NCBI RefSeq assembly: GCF_014638005.1
Contig: NZ_BMFG01000007.1
Span: 1-64,000, forward strand
Reading direction: 5' to 3'
DNA from: Flavobacterium orientale
Lineage (GTDB): Bacteria > Bacteroidota > Bacteroidia > Flavobacteriales > Flavobacteriaceae
Length of the DNA: 64,000 nucleotides
Shown: in pieces, positions 31,629-41,307 of the stretch
How positions within the stretch are numbered: position 1 is the stretch's first letter
How the letters are laid out: each line of letters begins with the position of its first letter
Program-made: the position numbers and the translations under genes
Notes under the pieces: generated by a model
Database searches by the model: none
Seen by the model: only the letters and a program-made list of their open reading frames with translations
Told to the model about the DNA's origin: nothing

Positions 31629-34481
31629 CTACCTGCTTAAGTACATTTTACGTCTTGAATATAATTCATAAAACTGATCGTCTTTTAAATCTTCAATAAA
31701 TAAAATACTCTCACCCGTTGATTTCATTTCCGGCCCTAATTTTTTGTTTACGCCATGGAATTTTCCAAATGAAAACACCGGTTGTTTGATGGCATATCCT
31801 TTTAATTGTGGGTTAAAAGTAAAATCGGTTACTTTATTTTCACCTAACATTACTTTTGTAGCATAATTTACATATGGTTCGCCATATGCTTTAGCGATGA
31901 ATGGTACCGTACGAGAAGCTCTTGGATTTGCTTCGATAATATAAACCGTATCATCTTTGATAGCAAACTGGATATTAATTAATCCGACCGTTTTTAATGC
32001 CAAAGCAATTTTGTGTGTATGGTCTTTGATTTGTTGCATTACAAACTCACCTAGATTAAACGGTGGCAATGTTGCGTTACTATCTCCGGAATGAACACCA
32101 CAAGGTTCAATATGTTCCATAATTCCTATTATGTAAACATTTTCTCCATCGCAAATCGCATCAGCTTCCGCTTCTATCGCTCCATCCAAATAATGATCTA
32201 AAAGCAATTTATTTCCGGGAATGTTTTTCAATAAGTCAATTACATGTTCTTCCAATTCCTGTTTATTGATCACAATTTTCATTCCTTGACCACCTAACAC
32301 ATAAGAAGGTCGTACTAATAATGGAAAGTCCAACACATCTGCTAAGGCGGAAGCTTGATCGGCATTTTCTGCCACTCCAAATTGAGGAAAAGGAATTTTT
32401 AATTCGGATAAAAGTTCTGAAAAACGACCTCTATCTTCGGCTAAATCTAAGGCATCAAAACTAGTTCCTAAGATTTTTATACCATACCTATCTAATTTTT
32501 CTGCCAATTTCAATGCGGTTTGACCTCCTAATTGAACAATGACACCTTCCGGTTTTTCATGACGAATAATATCATAAATATGTTCCCAAAAAACAGGCTC
32601 AAAGTATAATTTATCGGCTGTATCAAAATCGGTTGAAACCGTTTCCGGATTACAGTTAATCATAATGGTTTCATAACCACACTCTTTAGCTGCTAAAACA
32701 CCGTGAACACAAGAATAATCGAACTCAATTCCTTGTCCGATACGGTTTGGGCCTGAACCTAAAACAATAACTTTTTTCTTATCAGTAACAACACTTTCGT
32801 TGTGTACATATTTTTCACCGGTTGCTGTTTCAATTTCAGCTTCAAAAGTAGAATAATAATAAGGTGTTTGAGCTTTGAATTCGGCAGCACAAGTATCAAC
32901 CAATTTATAAACTCGATTAATAGAAAGTTCTTCTCGTTTTTTATAAACTTGACTTTCTAAACAACGCACCATATGAGCAATTTGTCTATCGGCAAAACCT
33001 TTTTGTTTGGCTTCCAGAAGTAATTCTTTTGGTAATGTATCAATTTCAAACTTTGAAATTTCTTTATCTAACAAATAAAGTTCTTCATATTGCTTTAAGA
33101 ACCACATATCAATTTTAGTAATTTCATGAATTCTGCTCAAAGGAATTCCCATTTGAATAGCATCATAAATTACAAAAACTCTATCCCAACTCGCAAAAGT
33201 TAGTTTTTCAATAATTTGTTCGTAGTTTTTGTATCCTTTTCCATCTGCACCTAATCCATTTCGTTTGATTTCTAAAGATTGTGTTGCTTTGTGTAACGCT
33301 TCTTGAAACGAACGACCAATTCCCATCACTTCACCCACCGATTTCATTTGAAGGCCCAATGTTCTGTCGGCTCCTTCAAATTTGTCAAAATTCCATCGAG
33401 GTATTTTTACAATCACATAATCAATAGTTGGCTCAAAAAGTGCTGAAGTAGATTTGGTAATTTGGTTTTGCAATTCATCTAAGTGATAGCCTAAAGCTAA
33501 CTTTGTTGCAATTTTAGCAATCGGATAACCTGTCGCTTTTGATGCTAAAGCAGAAGAACGTGAAACACGAGGATTGATTTCAATAGCTACAATATCTTCC
33601 TTTTCATCGGGAGAAACAGCAAACTGTACATTACAACCTCCGGCAAAATTTCCGATGCTACGCATCATCAAAATGGCCATATCTCTCATTTTCTGAAATG
33701 TTTTGTCGGACAAAGTCATAGCAGGAGCCACAGTAATACTATCACCGGTATGAATTCCCATTGGATCCATATTCTCGATAGAACATATTATTACGACATT
33801 GTCATTTTTATCGCGAAGTAATTCCAATTCATATTCTTTCCAACCCAATAAAGCCTTGTCTATCAACACCTCATGAATTGGTGATGCTTCCAAACCTCTA
33901 GTTAATAATTCATCAAATTCATCTTTATTATGAACAAATGAAGCTCCGGAACCTCCTAAAGTAAAAGAAGGACGAATCACCAATGGGAATCCAAATTCTT
34001 GAGCAATTTCTTTACCTTTCAAGAAAGAAGTAGCAATTTTAGCGGGAGCGGCTCCTACTCCAATACGTTCCAACAATTGTTTAAACTGTTCTCTATCTTC
34101 AGTAATATTGATGGCATTGATATCAACACCAATTAATCGTACATTAAAATCTTTCCAAATTCCTTTTTCATCAGCTTCCAAACACAAATTTAAAGCAGTT
34201 TGACCACCCATTGTTGGCAAAACGGCATCAATATTGGGATGTTTTTTTAGAATATGAATAATCGATTTTGTGGTTAAAGGCAATAAATAAACATGATCAG
34301 CCATTGACGGATCGGTCATAATTGTTGCCGGATTGGAGTTAATAAGTATCACTTCAATTCCTTCTTCACGAAGTGAACGTGCAGATTGTGAACCTGCATA
34401 ATCAAATTCACAGGCTTGACCGATTACAATTGGTCCTGATCCGATAATTAATACTGATTTAATAGAAGAATCTTTTGGCAT
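31629..34481 (-). CDS. carB: Carbamoyl-phosphate synthase large subunit, without allosteric domain
   Basis: Makes carbamoyl phosphate from bicarbonate, ATP and ammonia supplied by the small subunit, for pyrimidine and arginine synthesis. It has two homologous ATP-grasp halves: SVLIIGSGPIVIGQACEFDYAG opens the first and VIVLGSGPNRIGQGIEFDYSC the second, with AIEINPRVSRSSALASKATGYPIA and YIIEANPRASRTVPFIAKA at the ATP sites. It stops at 950 residues; the usual 1,070-residue enzyme has a further C-terminal MGS-like domain binding UMP/ornithine. The sequence ends naturally at a stop, so this looks like a group trait. carA is not adjacent. Confidence 0.95.
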   Translation of the reverse strand: MPKDSSIKSVLIIGSGPIVIGQACEFDYAGSQSARSLREEGIEVILINSNPATIMTDPSMADHVYLLPLTTKSIIHILKKHPNIDAVLPTMGGQTALNLCLEADEKGIWKDFNVRLIGVDINAINITEDREQFKQLLERIGVGAAPAKIATSFLKGKEIAQEFGFPLVIRPSFTLGGSGASFVHNKDEFDELLTRGLEASPIHEVLIDKALLGWKEYELELLRDKNDNVVIICSIENMDPMGIHTGDSITVAPAMTLSDKTFQKMRDMAILMMRSIGNFAGGCNVQFAVSPDEKEDIVAIEINPRVSRSSALASKATGYPIAKIATKLALGYHLDELQNQITKSTSALFEPTIDYVIVKIPRWNFDKFEGADRTLGLQMKSVGEVMGIGRSFQEALHKATQSLEIKRNGLGADGKGYKNYEQIIEKLTFASWDRVFVIYDAIQMGIPLSRIHEITKIDMWFLKQYEELYLLDKEISKFEIDTLPKELLLEAKQKGFADRQIAHMVRCLESQVYKKREELSINRVYKLVDTCAAEFKAQTPYYYSTFEAEIETATGEKYVHNESVVTDKKKVIVLGSGPNRIGQGIEFDYSCVHGVLAAKECGYETIMINCNPETVSTDFDTADKLYFEPVFWEHIYDIIRHEKPEGVIVQLGGQTALKLAEKLDRYGIKILGTSFDALDLAEDRGRFSELLSELKIPFPQFGVAENADQASALADVLDFPLLVRPSYVLGGQGMKIVINKQELEEHVIDLLKNIPGNKLLLDHYLDGAIEAEADAICDGENVYIIGIMEHIEPCGVHSGDSNATLPPFNLGEFVMQQIKDHTHKIALALKTVGLINIQFAIKDDTVYIIEANPRASRTVPFIAKAYGEPYVNYATKVMLGENKVTDFTFNPQLKGYAIKQPVFSFGKFHGVNKKLGPEMKSTGESILFIEDLKDDQFYELYSRRKMYLSR

Positions 34482-34544
34482 TGTGTATGTAGTTTGTTGT
34501 GTTGTAACTATTTAGTTGGTGTTTGAGTTGACAAGTTATAAAAA

Positions 34545-34574
34545 AAAGGCGTTACTAAAAAAAGTAACGCCTTT
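34545..34574 (-). terminator. Terminator after rpmH
   Basis: An 11-bp stem AAAGGCGTTAC/GTAACGCCTTT (34545-34555 and 34564-34574) with an 8-nt loop. On the minus strand it is followed by a run of T, ending the rpmH transcript before carB. Confidence 0.85.
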
Positions 34575-34593
34575 ATTTATGATTTCACAATCA

Positions 34594-34755
34594 TTATTTC
34601 TTATGTCTTGGTTCGCAAGAAACAGTTAATTTGTGTCTTCCTTTAGCTCTTCTACGAGCAAGGACTTTTCTACCATTTGCAGTAGCCATTCTATCCATAA
34701 ACCCGTGTTTATTTCTTCTTTTTCTTTTCGATGGTTGAAACGTTCTCTTACTCAT
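34594..34755 (-). CDS. rpmH: 50S ribosomal protein L34
   Basis: A 53-residue, very basic protein read on the minus strand: [19 protein letters not shown], followed by the conserved [20 protein letters not shown]. This is the complete L34 sequence with the short Bacteroidota C-terminal tail ([11 protein letters not shown]). It has its own strong promoter and a terminator. Its link to dnaA/rnpA, seen in many bacteria, is not present here. Confidence 0.96.
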   Translation of the reverse strand: MSKRTFQPSKRKRRNKHGFMDRMATANGRKVLARRRAKGRHKLTVSCEPRHKK

Positions 34756-34816
34756 TACTGATATCTTTAAATCTTATTATTTTAAAAAAGGATTTCGGTC
34801 TCTCAAAAACCGAGTG

Positions 34817-34846
34817 CAAATATACAAAGACTTTTTTTTCCCACAA
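34817..34846 (-). promoter_or_regulatory. rpmH promoter
   Basis: Minus-strand TTG (34846-34844), 19-bp spacer and TATATTTG (34824-34817), a textbook Bacteroidota promoter about 60 bp before the rpmH start. Confidence 0.75.
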
Positions 34847-34880
34847 GCAGTTTTATAAAAAAAATTTAATTTCCTTTTAT

Positions 34881-34888
34881 TACCTTTG
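34881..34888 (+). promoter_or_regulatory. -7 box for the gene at 34912
   Basis: TACCTTTG, 23 bp before the ATG at 34912. The -33 TTG is not evident. It is divergent from the rpmH promoter. Confidence 0.55.
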
Positions 34889-34911
34889 CAAACACAAAAA
34901 AAGTCATTACC

Positions 34912-35427
34912 ATGTTTAACAAGAATATCAAATTAGTTATCACCGCCTTATTGATTGTTGCTTCCTTTTGGCAATTTTATGATCGCAACATTGGAAACGG
35001 AATATTTTTATTACTCTTAACTGTATTTCCGATTTTCTTATATTTTAAAAATGAATTCATATTGTTATCTTTTTTACGATTAAGAAAGCAAGATTTTCCG
35101 GGAGCAAAAAAATGGTTGGATAAAATTAAAAATCCGGAAACTGCATTAGTAAGAAAGCAACAAGGTTATTATAATTACCTTCATGGTTTGATGGTTTCGC
35201 AAACCAATTTGAATCAAGCCGAAAAGTTTTTCAGAAAAGCAATTGAGTTAGGTCTTTCTATGGATATGGATTTGGCTGTAGCCAAATTAAATCTTGCCGG
35301 AATTGCCATGTCAAGAAGACGGAAAATTGAAGCTACGAATTTATTAAATGAAGCAAACAAGCTTGACAAACAAAAAATGTTGAAAGAGCAAATTACTATG
35401 ATGAAACAGCAATTGAAAAAAATATAA
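34912..35427 (+). CDS. Membrane-anchored TPR-like protein
   Basis: A 171-residue protein with two N-terminal membrane helices (about 8-24 and 29-47) and a helical C-terminal part (about 55-165) with TPR-like pairs, for example GYYNYLHGLMVSQTNLNQAEKFFRKAIELG. The C-terminus is basic. A helical-hairpin membrane start followed by TPR units suggests a scaffolding role at the inner membrane. No enzyme motif. Monocistronic, with a promoter and terminator of its own. Confidence 0.75.
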   Translation: MFNKNIKLVITALLIVASFWQFYDRNIGNGIFLLLLTVFPIFLYFKNEFILLSFLRLRKQDFPGAKKWLDKIKNPETALVRKQQGYYNYLHGLMVSQTNLNQAEKFFRKAIELGLSMDMDLAVAKLNLAGIAMSRRRKIEATNLLNEANKLDKQKMLKEQITMMKQQLKKI

Positions 35428-35452
35428 GTTAAAATATTTTTGTTACGATTAT

Positions 35453-35490
35453 AAATCGATTTGCAGCTATCTGTAAATCGATTTTTATTT
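35453..35490 (+). terminator. Terminator upstream of the glucan locus
   Basis: A 14-bp stem AAATCGATTTGCAG/CTGTAAATCGATTT (35453-35466 and 35471-35484, one G-U pair), 4-nt loop and T-rich tail. It isolates the glucan locus from the upstream gene. Confidence 0.85.
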
Positions 35491-35860
35491 TAATCAATTG
35501 ACAGAAATGTTGAAAATACTTTAATTAGAGCGTTATTAAGAATTCTTTTTTACCTTCACTATACCACTATTTTTCAATATTAATTTGTCATTTAATGATT
35601 AATTGATGAAGAAAACGTTGTAGTTGAAGTTAGCTAGTCAAAAAATACCTATACATCACCTATACAACTGATAAAATATTCAGGAACACGCCAACAATTA
35701 AAGACATGAATTATAAGGAAATACCATGTAATTAAAGCTATTTCAGGGATTCATGAAAATAAAATACAATGTATAGTTAGTATATATTAAAGTATGTTAT
35801 TTTACTACATTTAATATTTAATTTTGGAATTAACAATTATTAACTGAAAAATTAAATATT
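35491..35860 (+). promoter_or_regulatory. Upstream region of the glucan locus
   Basis: 370 bp, no gene. It contains the 13-bp string CTATACATCACCT at 35649-35661 that recurs in front of the main operon, and a TAATTTTG -7 box at 35819-35826, 34 bp before the first ATG, without a clear TTG at -33. This suggests an activated promoter with a regulator site about 160 bp upstream. Confidence 0.45.
35649..35661 (+). promoter_or_regulatory. Shared 13-bp motif, copy 1
   Basis: CTATACATCACCT, identical to 37649-37661. One copy precedes each of the two transcription units of the glucan locus, so it may be the operator of a common regulator encoded outside the window. Confidence 0.45.
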
Positions 35861-37210
35861 ATGAAAAAAATTACTCTATTTATTACCTTAATGGTAATTT
35901 CTGTAGGATTTGCTCAACAAGTGGTTGTGCAAAACTTTGAAACTCCCTCTTCTTTTACCTTTGTAGGTTTTGAAGGTTTGGGAAGTGCTAGTATAGAAAT
36001 GGATCCTGAAGTTGGTGGAACAAGAATGAACAATTTAAGATTGGTTAGTCAATCAGGTGGAAACCCATGGCAAGGTGCTGAGGTTTTACAACAAAATACT
36101 TTAATCAAATTGACTACCGTTAAAACTGTACAAATAGATGTTTATGCAACTCAAGCATTTACTTTATTGGCAAAAGTTGAAGTGGGAGGTCCTAATTCAG
36201 CTGCATCACAGAATTATACTACCCCAAATACTTGGCAAACACTTACATTTACCTTTACTCAAGGTTTAGATGGAACTACAACTGCTGATGGAAATTATCA
36301 AAAAATTGTGTTTTTCCCTAACTGGAATCCAAATAATGCTGGTTTTTTACCACCAGGTAACTTTACTGTTTACATAGATAATATTACTAGTGAAGCTACT
36401 CCGATTCTTCCTCCTGCAGAGCCTGCAACTGCTGCTCCAACACCACCTGCAAGAGCTGCTGCTGATGTGCGATCAATATTTAGTGATGCTTACGCTCCTA
36501 TTTCAGTTATTGGCTATACCGGTGATGACAATACCTATAACAACTCTTGGTGTGGTGCAAATACAACTTTAGTTCAAATTCAAGGAAATAACACGCACAA
36601 AGTAACCGGATTAGGTTGTGAAGGTGTTACCTTTTTAGCCGGTAGATTTGACGCTACTACTTTTACACATTTCCACATGGATATTTGGACAGAAACAGCA
36701 ACACTTGACAAAAGTTTTAACGTTAAATTTTCAAATTGGAATGGTGGAGCCGGAGAAGCAAATGCTATTGAATTTTCAATAAATAATTCAAACTTTTTAA
36801 CTAATCCAAATCCAGGAACATGGATTTCTTTAGATATTCCGCTAGCTAATTTTGCACCAATTGTAAATGCAAACAGAAATGATTTAGTACAATTTGTAAT
36901 TACATCTGATTTAGGTACTGTTTTCTATGACAATTTATATTTACACAAAAACACTACATTAGGTGTTTCAAGTTTTGAAGCTTCACAAATTAAATTGTAC
37001 CCAAATCCTGCTTCATCTAACTTCACAATTGAAGCACAAGAAATTTTAGAAAAAGTTGCCGTTTACAATTTGTTAGGTCAAGAAGTTATTACGACAACTC
37101 CAAACAACCAACAAGCAGCTATTGATATTTCAAATCTTCAAGTAGGTGTTTATGTAGTTAAAGCAACAATTAACGGTGCTGTATCCACTACTAGAATTGT
37201 TAAAGAATAA
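35861..37210 (+). CDS. T9SS-exported two-domain putative glucan-binding protein
   Basis: A 449-residue secreted protein. Signal peptide (MKKITLFITLMVISVGFAQ), a beta-sandwich carbohydrate-binding-like domain (about 20-178, with WQTLTFTFTQGLDG and YIDNITSEA), a Pro/Ala linker (about 179-202), a second domain (about 203-367) shared with the two lipoproteins at 41308 and 42749 (starting VRSIFSDAY, containing FTHFHMDIW and ending FYDNLYLHKN), and a type A T9SS sorting domain (KLYPNPASSNF to the end). No catalytic motif is visible. It should be displayed on or released from the surface and bind substrate. It has its own promoter and terminator. Confidence 0.82.
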   Translation: MKKITLFITLMVISVGFAQQVVVQNFETPSSFTFVGFEGLGSASIEMDPEVGGTRMNNLRLVSQSGGNPWQGAEVLQQNTLIKLTTVKTVQIDVYATQAFTLLAKVEVGGPNSAASQNYTTPNTWQTLTFTFTQGLDGTTTADGNYQKIVFFPNWNPNNAGFLPPGNFTVYIDNITSEATPILPPAEPATAAPTPPARAAADVRSIFSDAYAPISVIGYTGDDNTYNNSWCGANTTLVQIQGNNTHKVTGLGCEGVTFLAGRFDATTFTHFHMDIWTETATLDKSFNVKFSNWNGGAGEANAIEFSINNSNFLTNPNPGTWISLDIPLANFAPIVNANRNDLVQFVITSDLGTVFYDNLYLHKNTTLGVSSFEASQIKLYPNPASSNFTIEAQEILEKVAVYNLLGQEVITTTPNNQQAAIDISNLQVGVYVVKATINGAVSTTRIVKE

Positions 37211-37233
37211 ATAAAAATAAAATTTTATAATTC

Positions 37234-37266
37234 AAAGGCTGTCCATCAAGGACAGCCTTTTTTTTA
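37234..37266 (+). terminator. Terminator after the first glucan-locus gene
   Basis: An 11-bp stem AAAGGCTGTCC/GGACAGCCTTT (37234-37244 and 37250-37260), 5-nt loop, strong T-run. Confidence 0.9.
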
Positions 37267-37332
37267 TGTCTTATATAAACAGTTATGGGCATTTACTTTT
37301 CAATTTGGTATTAGATTAAAAGCACATATAAG

Positions 37333-37363
37333 ATTCTAAGTAGTTAAATAAACTACTTAGAAT
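37333..37363. repeat. Perfect 13-bp inverted repeat
   Basis: ATTCTAAGTAGTT and AACTACTTAGAAT with a 5-nt loop. It is 70 bp beyond the terminator at 37234 and lacks a clean T-run, so it may be a second terminator or a regulator site. Confidence 0.7.
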
Positions 37364-37648
37364 TTTATAAAAGCGATTGATATAATTTTAAAAAAAAACA
37401 ATACAAAATAGTAGTATATGGTAAATAATTATTCCTATAAAAATGTACAATTCAATATATTTAGTTGTACTAAATTATTAGATTAGATTGCATATTACAT
37501 TAATCTACAATACACTCTTAGTGATTGGCAAACCTTTATTATCTATCATCAAAGATTTGATTTTCAAATAAAGTAGTTTAATCGACAAGTCTTTGCTTGT
37601 TGAGTTTAAAAAAGATGATGTACACAATGCATTTTTAGCTTATATTAA

Positions 37649-37661
37649 CTATACATCACCT
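37649..37661 (+). promoter_or_regulatory. Shared 13-bp motif, copy 2
   Basis: CTATACATCACCT, identical to 35649-35661, about 440 bp before the first gene of the main glucan operon. Candidate binding site of a locus regulator. Confidence 0.45.
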
Positions 37662-38099
37662 CAACATTAACGTTTGAAATTACTATATTTCAATATAAGG
37701 TATCATATATTTTTACAATAAAAAACAAATAATTTAAACTTCATGATTTCTTCAATTTGCAGTTGACTTTATTGATCAATACCCATACCTTCTATTTTAA
37801 ATAAAATGGAATTTCCTCACTATTTATAAGACTTCAAACAACATAATTGTTAATTTTAGTTAAATATACTTGAAGACCTTTAATTCAATCTGTCCTTCAA
37901 TTCATAATTACAAATCCAATTGGGTTTTCTTTTTTTGAAGTTTAAAAACAACTTATATATCCAATTTTACAAAAATGTATATTTTTTGTTGAGGTCAGTT
38001 TACTAATAATGTAATATTTCATTAGTATTTTTATAGAATCGAAAATTTAACTAACAACTTTTTACATATTTCATTAATCTTTTTAATCAAACAAACCAA

Positions 38100-41000
38100 A
38101 TGAAAAAAATAATTTTATTACTAATTTTTTGGTGTTATTCCTCTTTAATTTTTTCTCAAACAGAAAAAGTTACTATTGATAACAGTAATTCCGGAACAAA
38201 ACTTAAAGTTAATGGAAAAGACTTTATGGTTAATGGTATGAATTGGGATTACTTTCCAATAGGCACTAATTATGATTACAGTCTTTGGAATCAACCTGAA
38301 ACTGTTATCAAAACTGCCTTAGACGATGAGATGGCACTCCTCCAGAATATGGGTGTAAATTCTATTCGTGTTTATGCAGGTATACCCAAAAAATGGGTAG
38401 AATATATTTATGACAATTATGGAATATATACAATGCTTAACCACTCTTTTGGTCGTTATGGTCTTACCATAAATGGTGTTTGGACTCCAGTAACAGACTA
38501 TTCAGACAAAAAGACAAGAGACTTACTTATGTCTGAAGTAAAAGAATTAAGTGAAACTTACAAAAACACTCGTGGTTTATTATTGTTTTTACTTGGAAAC
38601 GAAAACAACTATGGCTTGTTTTGGGCAGGTGCAGAAACAGAAGACTTTCCAGATGATGATGCCCAAAAGGCTTATATTGGAAAAACAAGAGGAACACCGA
38701 TGTATAACCTAATGAATGAGGCGTCTAAAGCCATGAAATCTATTAATCCTAATAACCCAGTTGCAATTTGTAATGGTGATTTATTATTTTTAGACATTAT
38801 TGCCAAAGAATGTCCTGATGTTGATATTTTTGGTATTAATGTGTATCGTGGAAAATCTTTTGGTGATTTGTTTGAAAGGGTTAAAAATGAATACGGAAAA
38901 CCTGTCTTGTTAACAGAATTTGGTTCTGATGCCTTTAATGCTAGAACACTACAAGAAGATCAACAGGCTCAAGCCTATTATTTAAAAAGCAATTGGAAAG
39001 AAATTTATGAAAATGCTCAAGGGTTAGGAAAAAGCGGTAACTCTTTAGGTGGTTATACCTTTCAATTTAGTGATGGTTGGTGGAAATTTGGTCAAACCAC
39101 AAACTTAGACAAACATGACAGCAATGCTTCCTGGTCCAATGGTGGATATGAATTTGATTATGAAGAAGGTGTAAATAATATGAATGAAGAATGGTTTGGA
39201 ATTTGTGCTAAAGGCCCAACTAATAATCAAGGAAATTATACACTTTACCCTAGAGCTGCATATTATACTTTAAAAGAGGTACATCAATTTAACCCTTATG
39301 ATGGCGGTAAAACTCAAGCTGATATTAACAAACATTTTAATAACATCTATTTAATTGACGCTAAGTTAAGAGCTAGAGGCGACAAGGCAGCATTAGAAAG
39401 CAGTTCAACTAGCAAAATTCGTTTTAGCAGATTAACCGCTGAATTTACAACCTTTAGTACTGGTGGCCATTTAATAACAACTCCAGAAACAGCAGACTCT
39501 AATAGTAATGTATATCCAAACCAATTGGGTTTTGATCAAATGCAATCTTACTACATAGGAGTTGAAGCTAATCCGGCCTCTAATATGAGAGCTGAGGTAA
39601 CTTTTAACGTTCTTGGCAACGTAGCTGAAAACCCTATTGATGAAATTTTCTATGAAAATGTTGGGAGAAGAACCACCTTTGTGGGTGTTGATGGTGGAAA
39701 TAATACCGATGTTGTAATGAATGACTTGCAACGATTAAGAGTCTATCAAGCTGAATTTGAATGGAACGCCAAAGAATTTGATTTAAAAGGTTTTTACAGA
39801 ACAGGACATTATCATTGGGGCTATGAAGGTGATTTTTTCGGACTCTATCCTGAAGCTAATTATGGTCCTAATTTAGACATCTATAATGGTGAAATATCCG
39901 GAATCGAGGTAGATGTTAAAGGAGCTTTTAAAGGTTTAAAAATAGCTGCCGGTCCTCAATTATGGTGGGGAGCTAATCCCAGTTCTTTATTTAAATACCA
40001 ACGCAAAATTGCTAACTGGAATTTAACAGGTATCTATCATAGAGATTTCAATACAGAAATTACGTTTGATGAAACTGGAAGACGTGTGTTAAACCAAAAC
40101 CAAGTGCGTTCGGGGGTTATTCCACCTTGGGCAACAGAACGTGCAACTATAGCAATTGAAAGAAAATTTGGTAAATTTGGTATTGTACTAGGAGGTATTT
40201 GGGGAGGTAATCCACTTAACGGAAGTTCTTATCAAGACATAACCGACGATGGTGTTGTTGTTGAAGATAAAATTAAAAGTAGTGACAATTGGGGTGGTAA
40301 GTTTAAATTAACTTATCAAAGTGGTATATTCAATTGGTACGGACAAGCATCTCTTATGGGATTAGTTGCAAGTGGTGGTGCTGACCAAACCCAAACGTTC
40401 ACTGGTTGGAAACTTAAAGACTCAGGAAGTGGAAATATGGCAAATGTATTATCTGGATTTACTTATTCAGTAGGAAAAATTCAGATTGCACCAAACTTTA
40501 TGTATCAAGAACCTTTGGTAGATGCCATCCCAAATAATTTTGGAGGACCTGCAAGATTGAGAAACTTAATTGACGACCCTTTTGCCGTTAGAAATGGTAA
40601 CAGAGAAATGTATGGATATGAATTATTGTTTACTTATGACCCAACTCCTGGCTCATGGATGTATCAATGGGATAACGATAGAGCAGAAGATGCTAAGTTT
40701 GCAATGAATATGGGATTTGTCTATAGACGATTACCCACAACAATGGATGCTCATATCGGTTTCTTAGCAGATCGTACGTTTTTCGCATTTCCAAATTCAG
40801 CACCTGCAGAAGATTTATGGGAAGTACACTCCAGAGTAGTATCAAAAATAAGTCCTGATTTAGGTATTATTGGAAACTTTTATATTGGTAACGGTCAGGG
40901 TAATGGAGATTCTGACAGAACAATCAACAGGTTTGGCTTTGATGTAAGAGCAATCATGAATAAATGGAAATTTATGTATGCTCTAAAAATAAATGATTGG

Positions 41001-41276
41001 GGTCCATTTGATTACCACAGAGATTTTAACCTTACCTATCCGCTCCAAACCATGCTTGATGCATCTTTAAGTTTAGGAAAACCAGATTGGTTTATTTTAC
41101 CCAATACAAGAATTGGAGTAAGAGGTACTTGGAGGGCGTTAGATCAATATTCACCAAGATATGCTCCCAATGCGGCAGCTGAATTTCAAAACCAGCCCAT
41201 ATTGAGTCCGGTAGGTTTTCCCAACGGAAGTGAATGGGAAATTAGAACCTACATCCAAATTAACGTTGGCAAGTAA
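38100..41276 (+). CDS. GH-A clan glycoside hydrolase fused to a predicted outer-membrane barrel
   Basis: A 1,058-residue protein with a signal peptide (MKKIILLLIFWCYSSLIFSQ). Residues about 22-420 form a TIM barrel of clan GH-A: VNGMNWDYFPIG, MGVNSIRVYAGIPKKWVEYI, the acid/base in LLGNENNYG (Glu168) and the nucleophile in VLLTEFGSD (Glu273). It resembles GH2-type catalytic domains and GH72-like transglycosylases; the family is not certain. Residues about 440-1058 have alternating aromatic/polar strands (WNLTGIYHRDF, FKLTYQSGIFNWYGQASLMG) like a large outer-membrane barrel, ending TYIQINVGK. It opens the main glucan operon, where a SusC transporter would be expected. An enzyme joined to its own pore is inferred, not shown. 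Confidence 0.75.
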   Translation: MKKIILLLIFWCYSSLIFSQTEKVTIDNSNSGTKLKVNGKDFMVNGMNWDYFPIGTNYDYSLWNQPETVIKTALDDEMALLQNMGVNSIRVYAGIPKKWVEYIYDNYGIYTMLNHSFGRYGLTINGVWTPVTDYSDKKTRDLLMSEVKELSETYKNTRGLLLFLLGNENNYGLFWAGAETEDFPDDDAQKAYIGKTRGTPMYNLMNEASKAMKSINPNNPVAICNGDLLFLDIIAKECPDVDIFGINVYRGKSFGDLFERVKNEYGKPVLLTEFGSDAFNARTLQEDQQAQAYYLKSNWKEIYENAQGLGKSGNSLGGYTFQFSDGWWKFGQTTNLDKHDSNASWSNGGYEFDYEEGVNNMNEEWFGICAKGPTNNQGNYTLYPRAAYYTLKEVHQFNPYDGGKTQADINKHFNNIYLIDAKLRARGDKAALESSSTSKIRFSRLTAEFTTFSTGGHLITTPETADSNSNVYPNQLGFDQMQSYYIGVEANPASNMRAEVTFNVLGNVAENPIDEIFYENVGRRTTFVGVDGGNNTDVVMNDLQRLRVYQAEFEWNAKEFDLKGFYRTGHYHWGYEGDFFGLYPEANYGPNLDIYNGEISGIEVDVKGAFKGLKIAAGPQLWWGANPSSLFKYQRKIANWNLTGIYHRDFNTEITFDETGRRVLNQNQVRSGVIPPWATERATIAIERKFGKFGIVLGGIWGGNPLNGSSYQDITDDGVVVEDKIKSSDNWGGKFKLTYQSGIFNWYGQASLMGLVASGGADQTQTFTGWKLKDSGSGNMANVLSGFTYSVGKIQIAPNFMYQEPLVDAIPNNFGGPARLRNLIDDPFAVRNGNREMYGYELLFTYDPTPGSWMYQWDNDRAEDAKFAMNMGFVYRRLPTTMDAHIGFLADRTFFAFPNSAPAEDLWEVHSRVVSKISPDLGIIGNFYIGNGQGNGDSDRTINRFGFDVRAIMNKWKFMYALKINDWGPFDYHRDFNLTYPLQTMLDASLSLGKPDWFILPNTRIGVRGTWRALDQYSPRYAPNAAAEFQNQPILSPVGFPNGSEWEIRTYIQINVGK

Positions 41277-41307
41277 AGTTGGAAATTTAGATTTAAATAC
41301 TTAAACT

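Larger units (their letters stand above)
37267..38099 (+). promoter_or_regulatory. 833-bp leader region of the main glucan operon
   Basis: No coding sequence is supported here: all frames are short and AT-rich. It contains a perfect 13-bp inverted repeat with 5-nt loop (37333-37345 and 37351-37363), a smaller repeat TCGACAAG/CTTGTTGA near 37572-37593, and the 13-bp motif at 37649-37661. No perfect TAnnTTTG with a TTG stands out near 38100, so the start site is uncertain and a long untranslated leader is possible. Confidence 0.5.
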
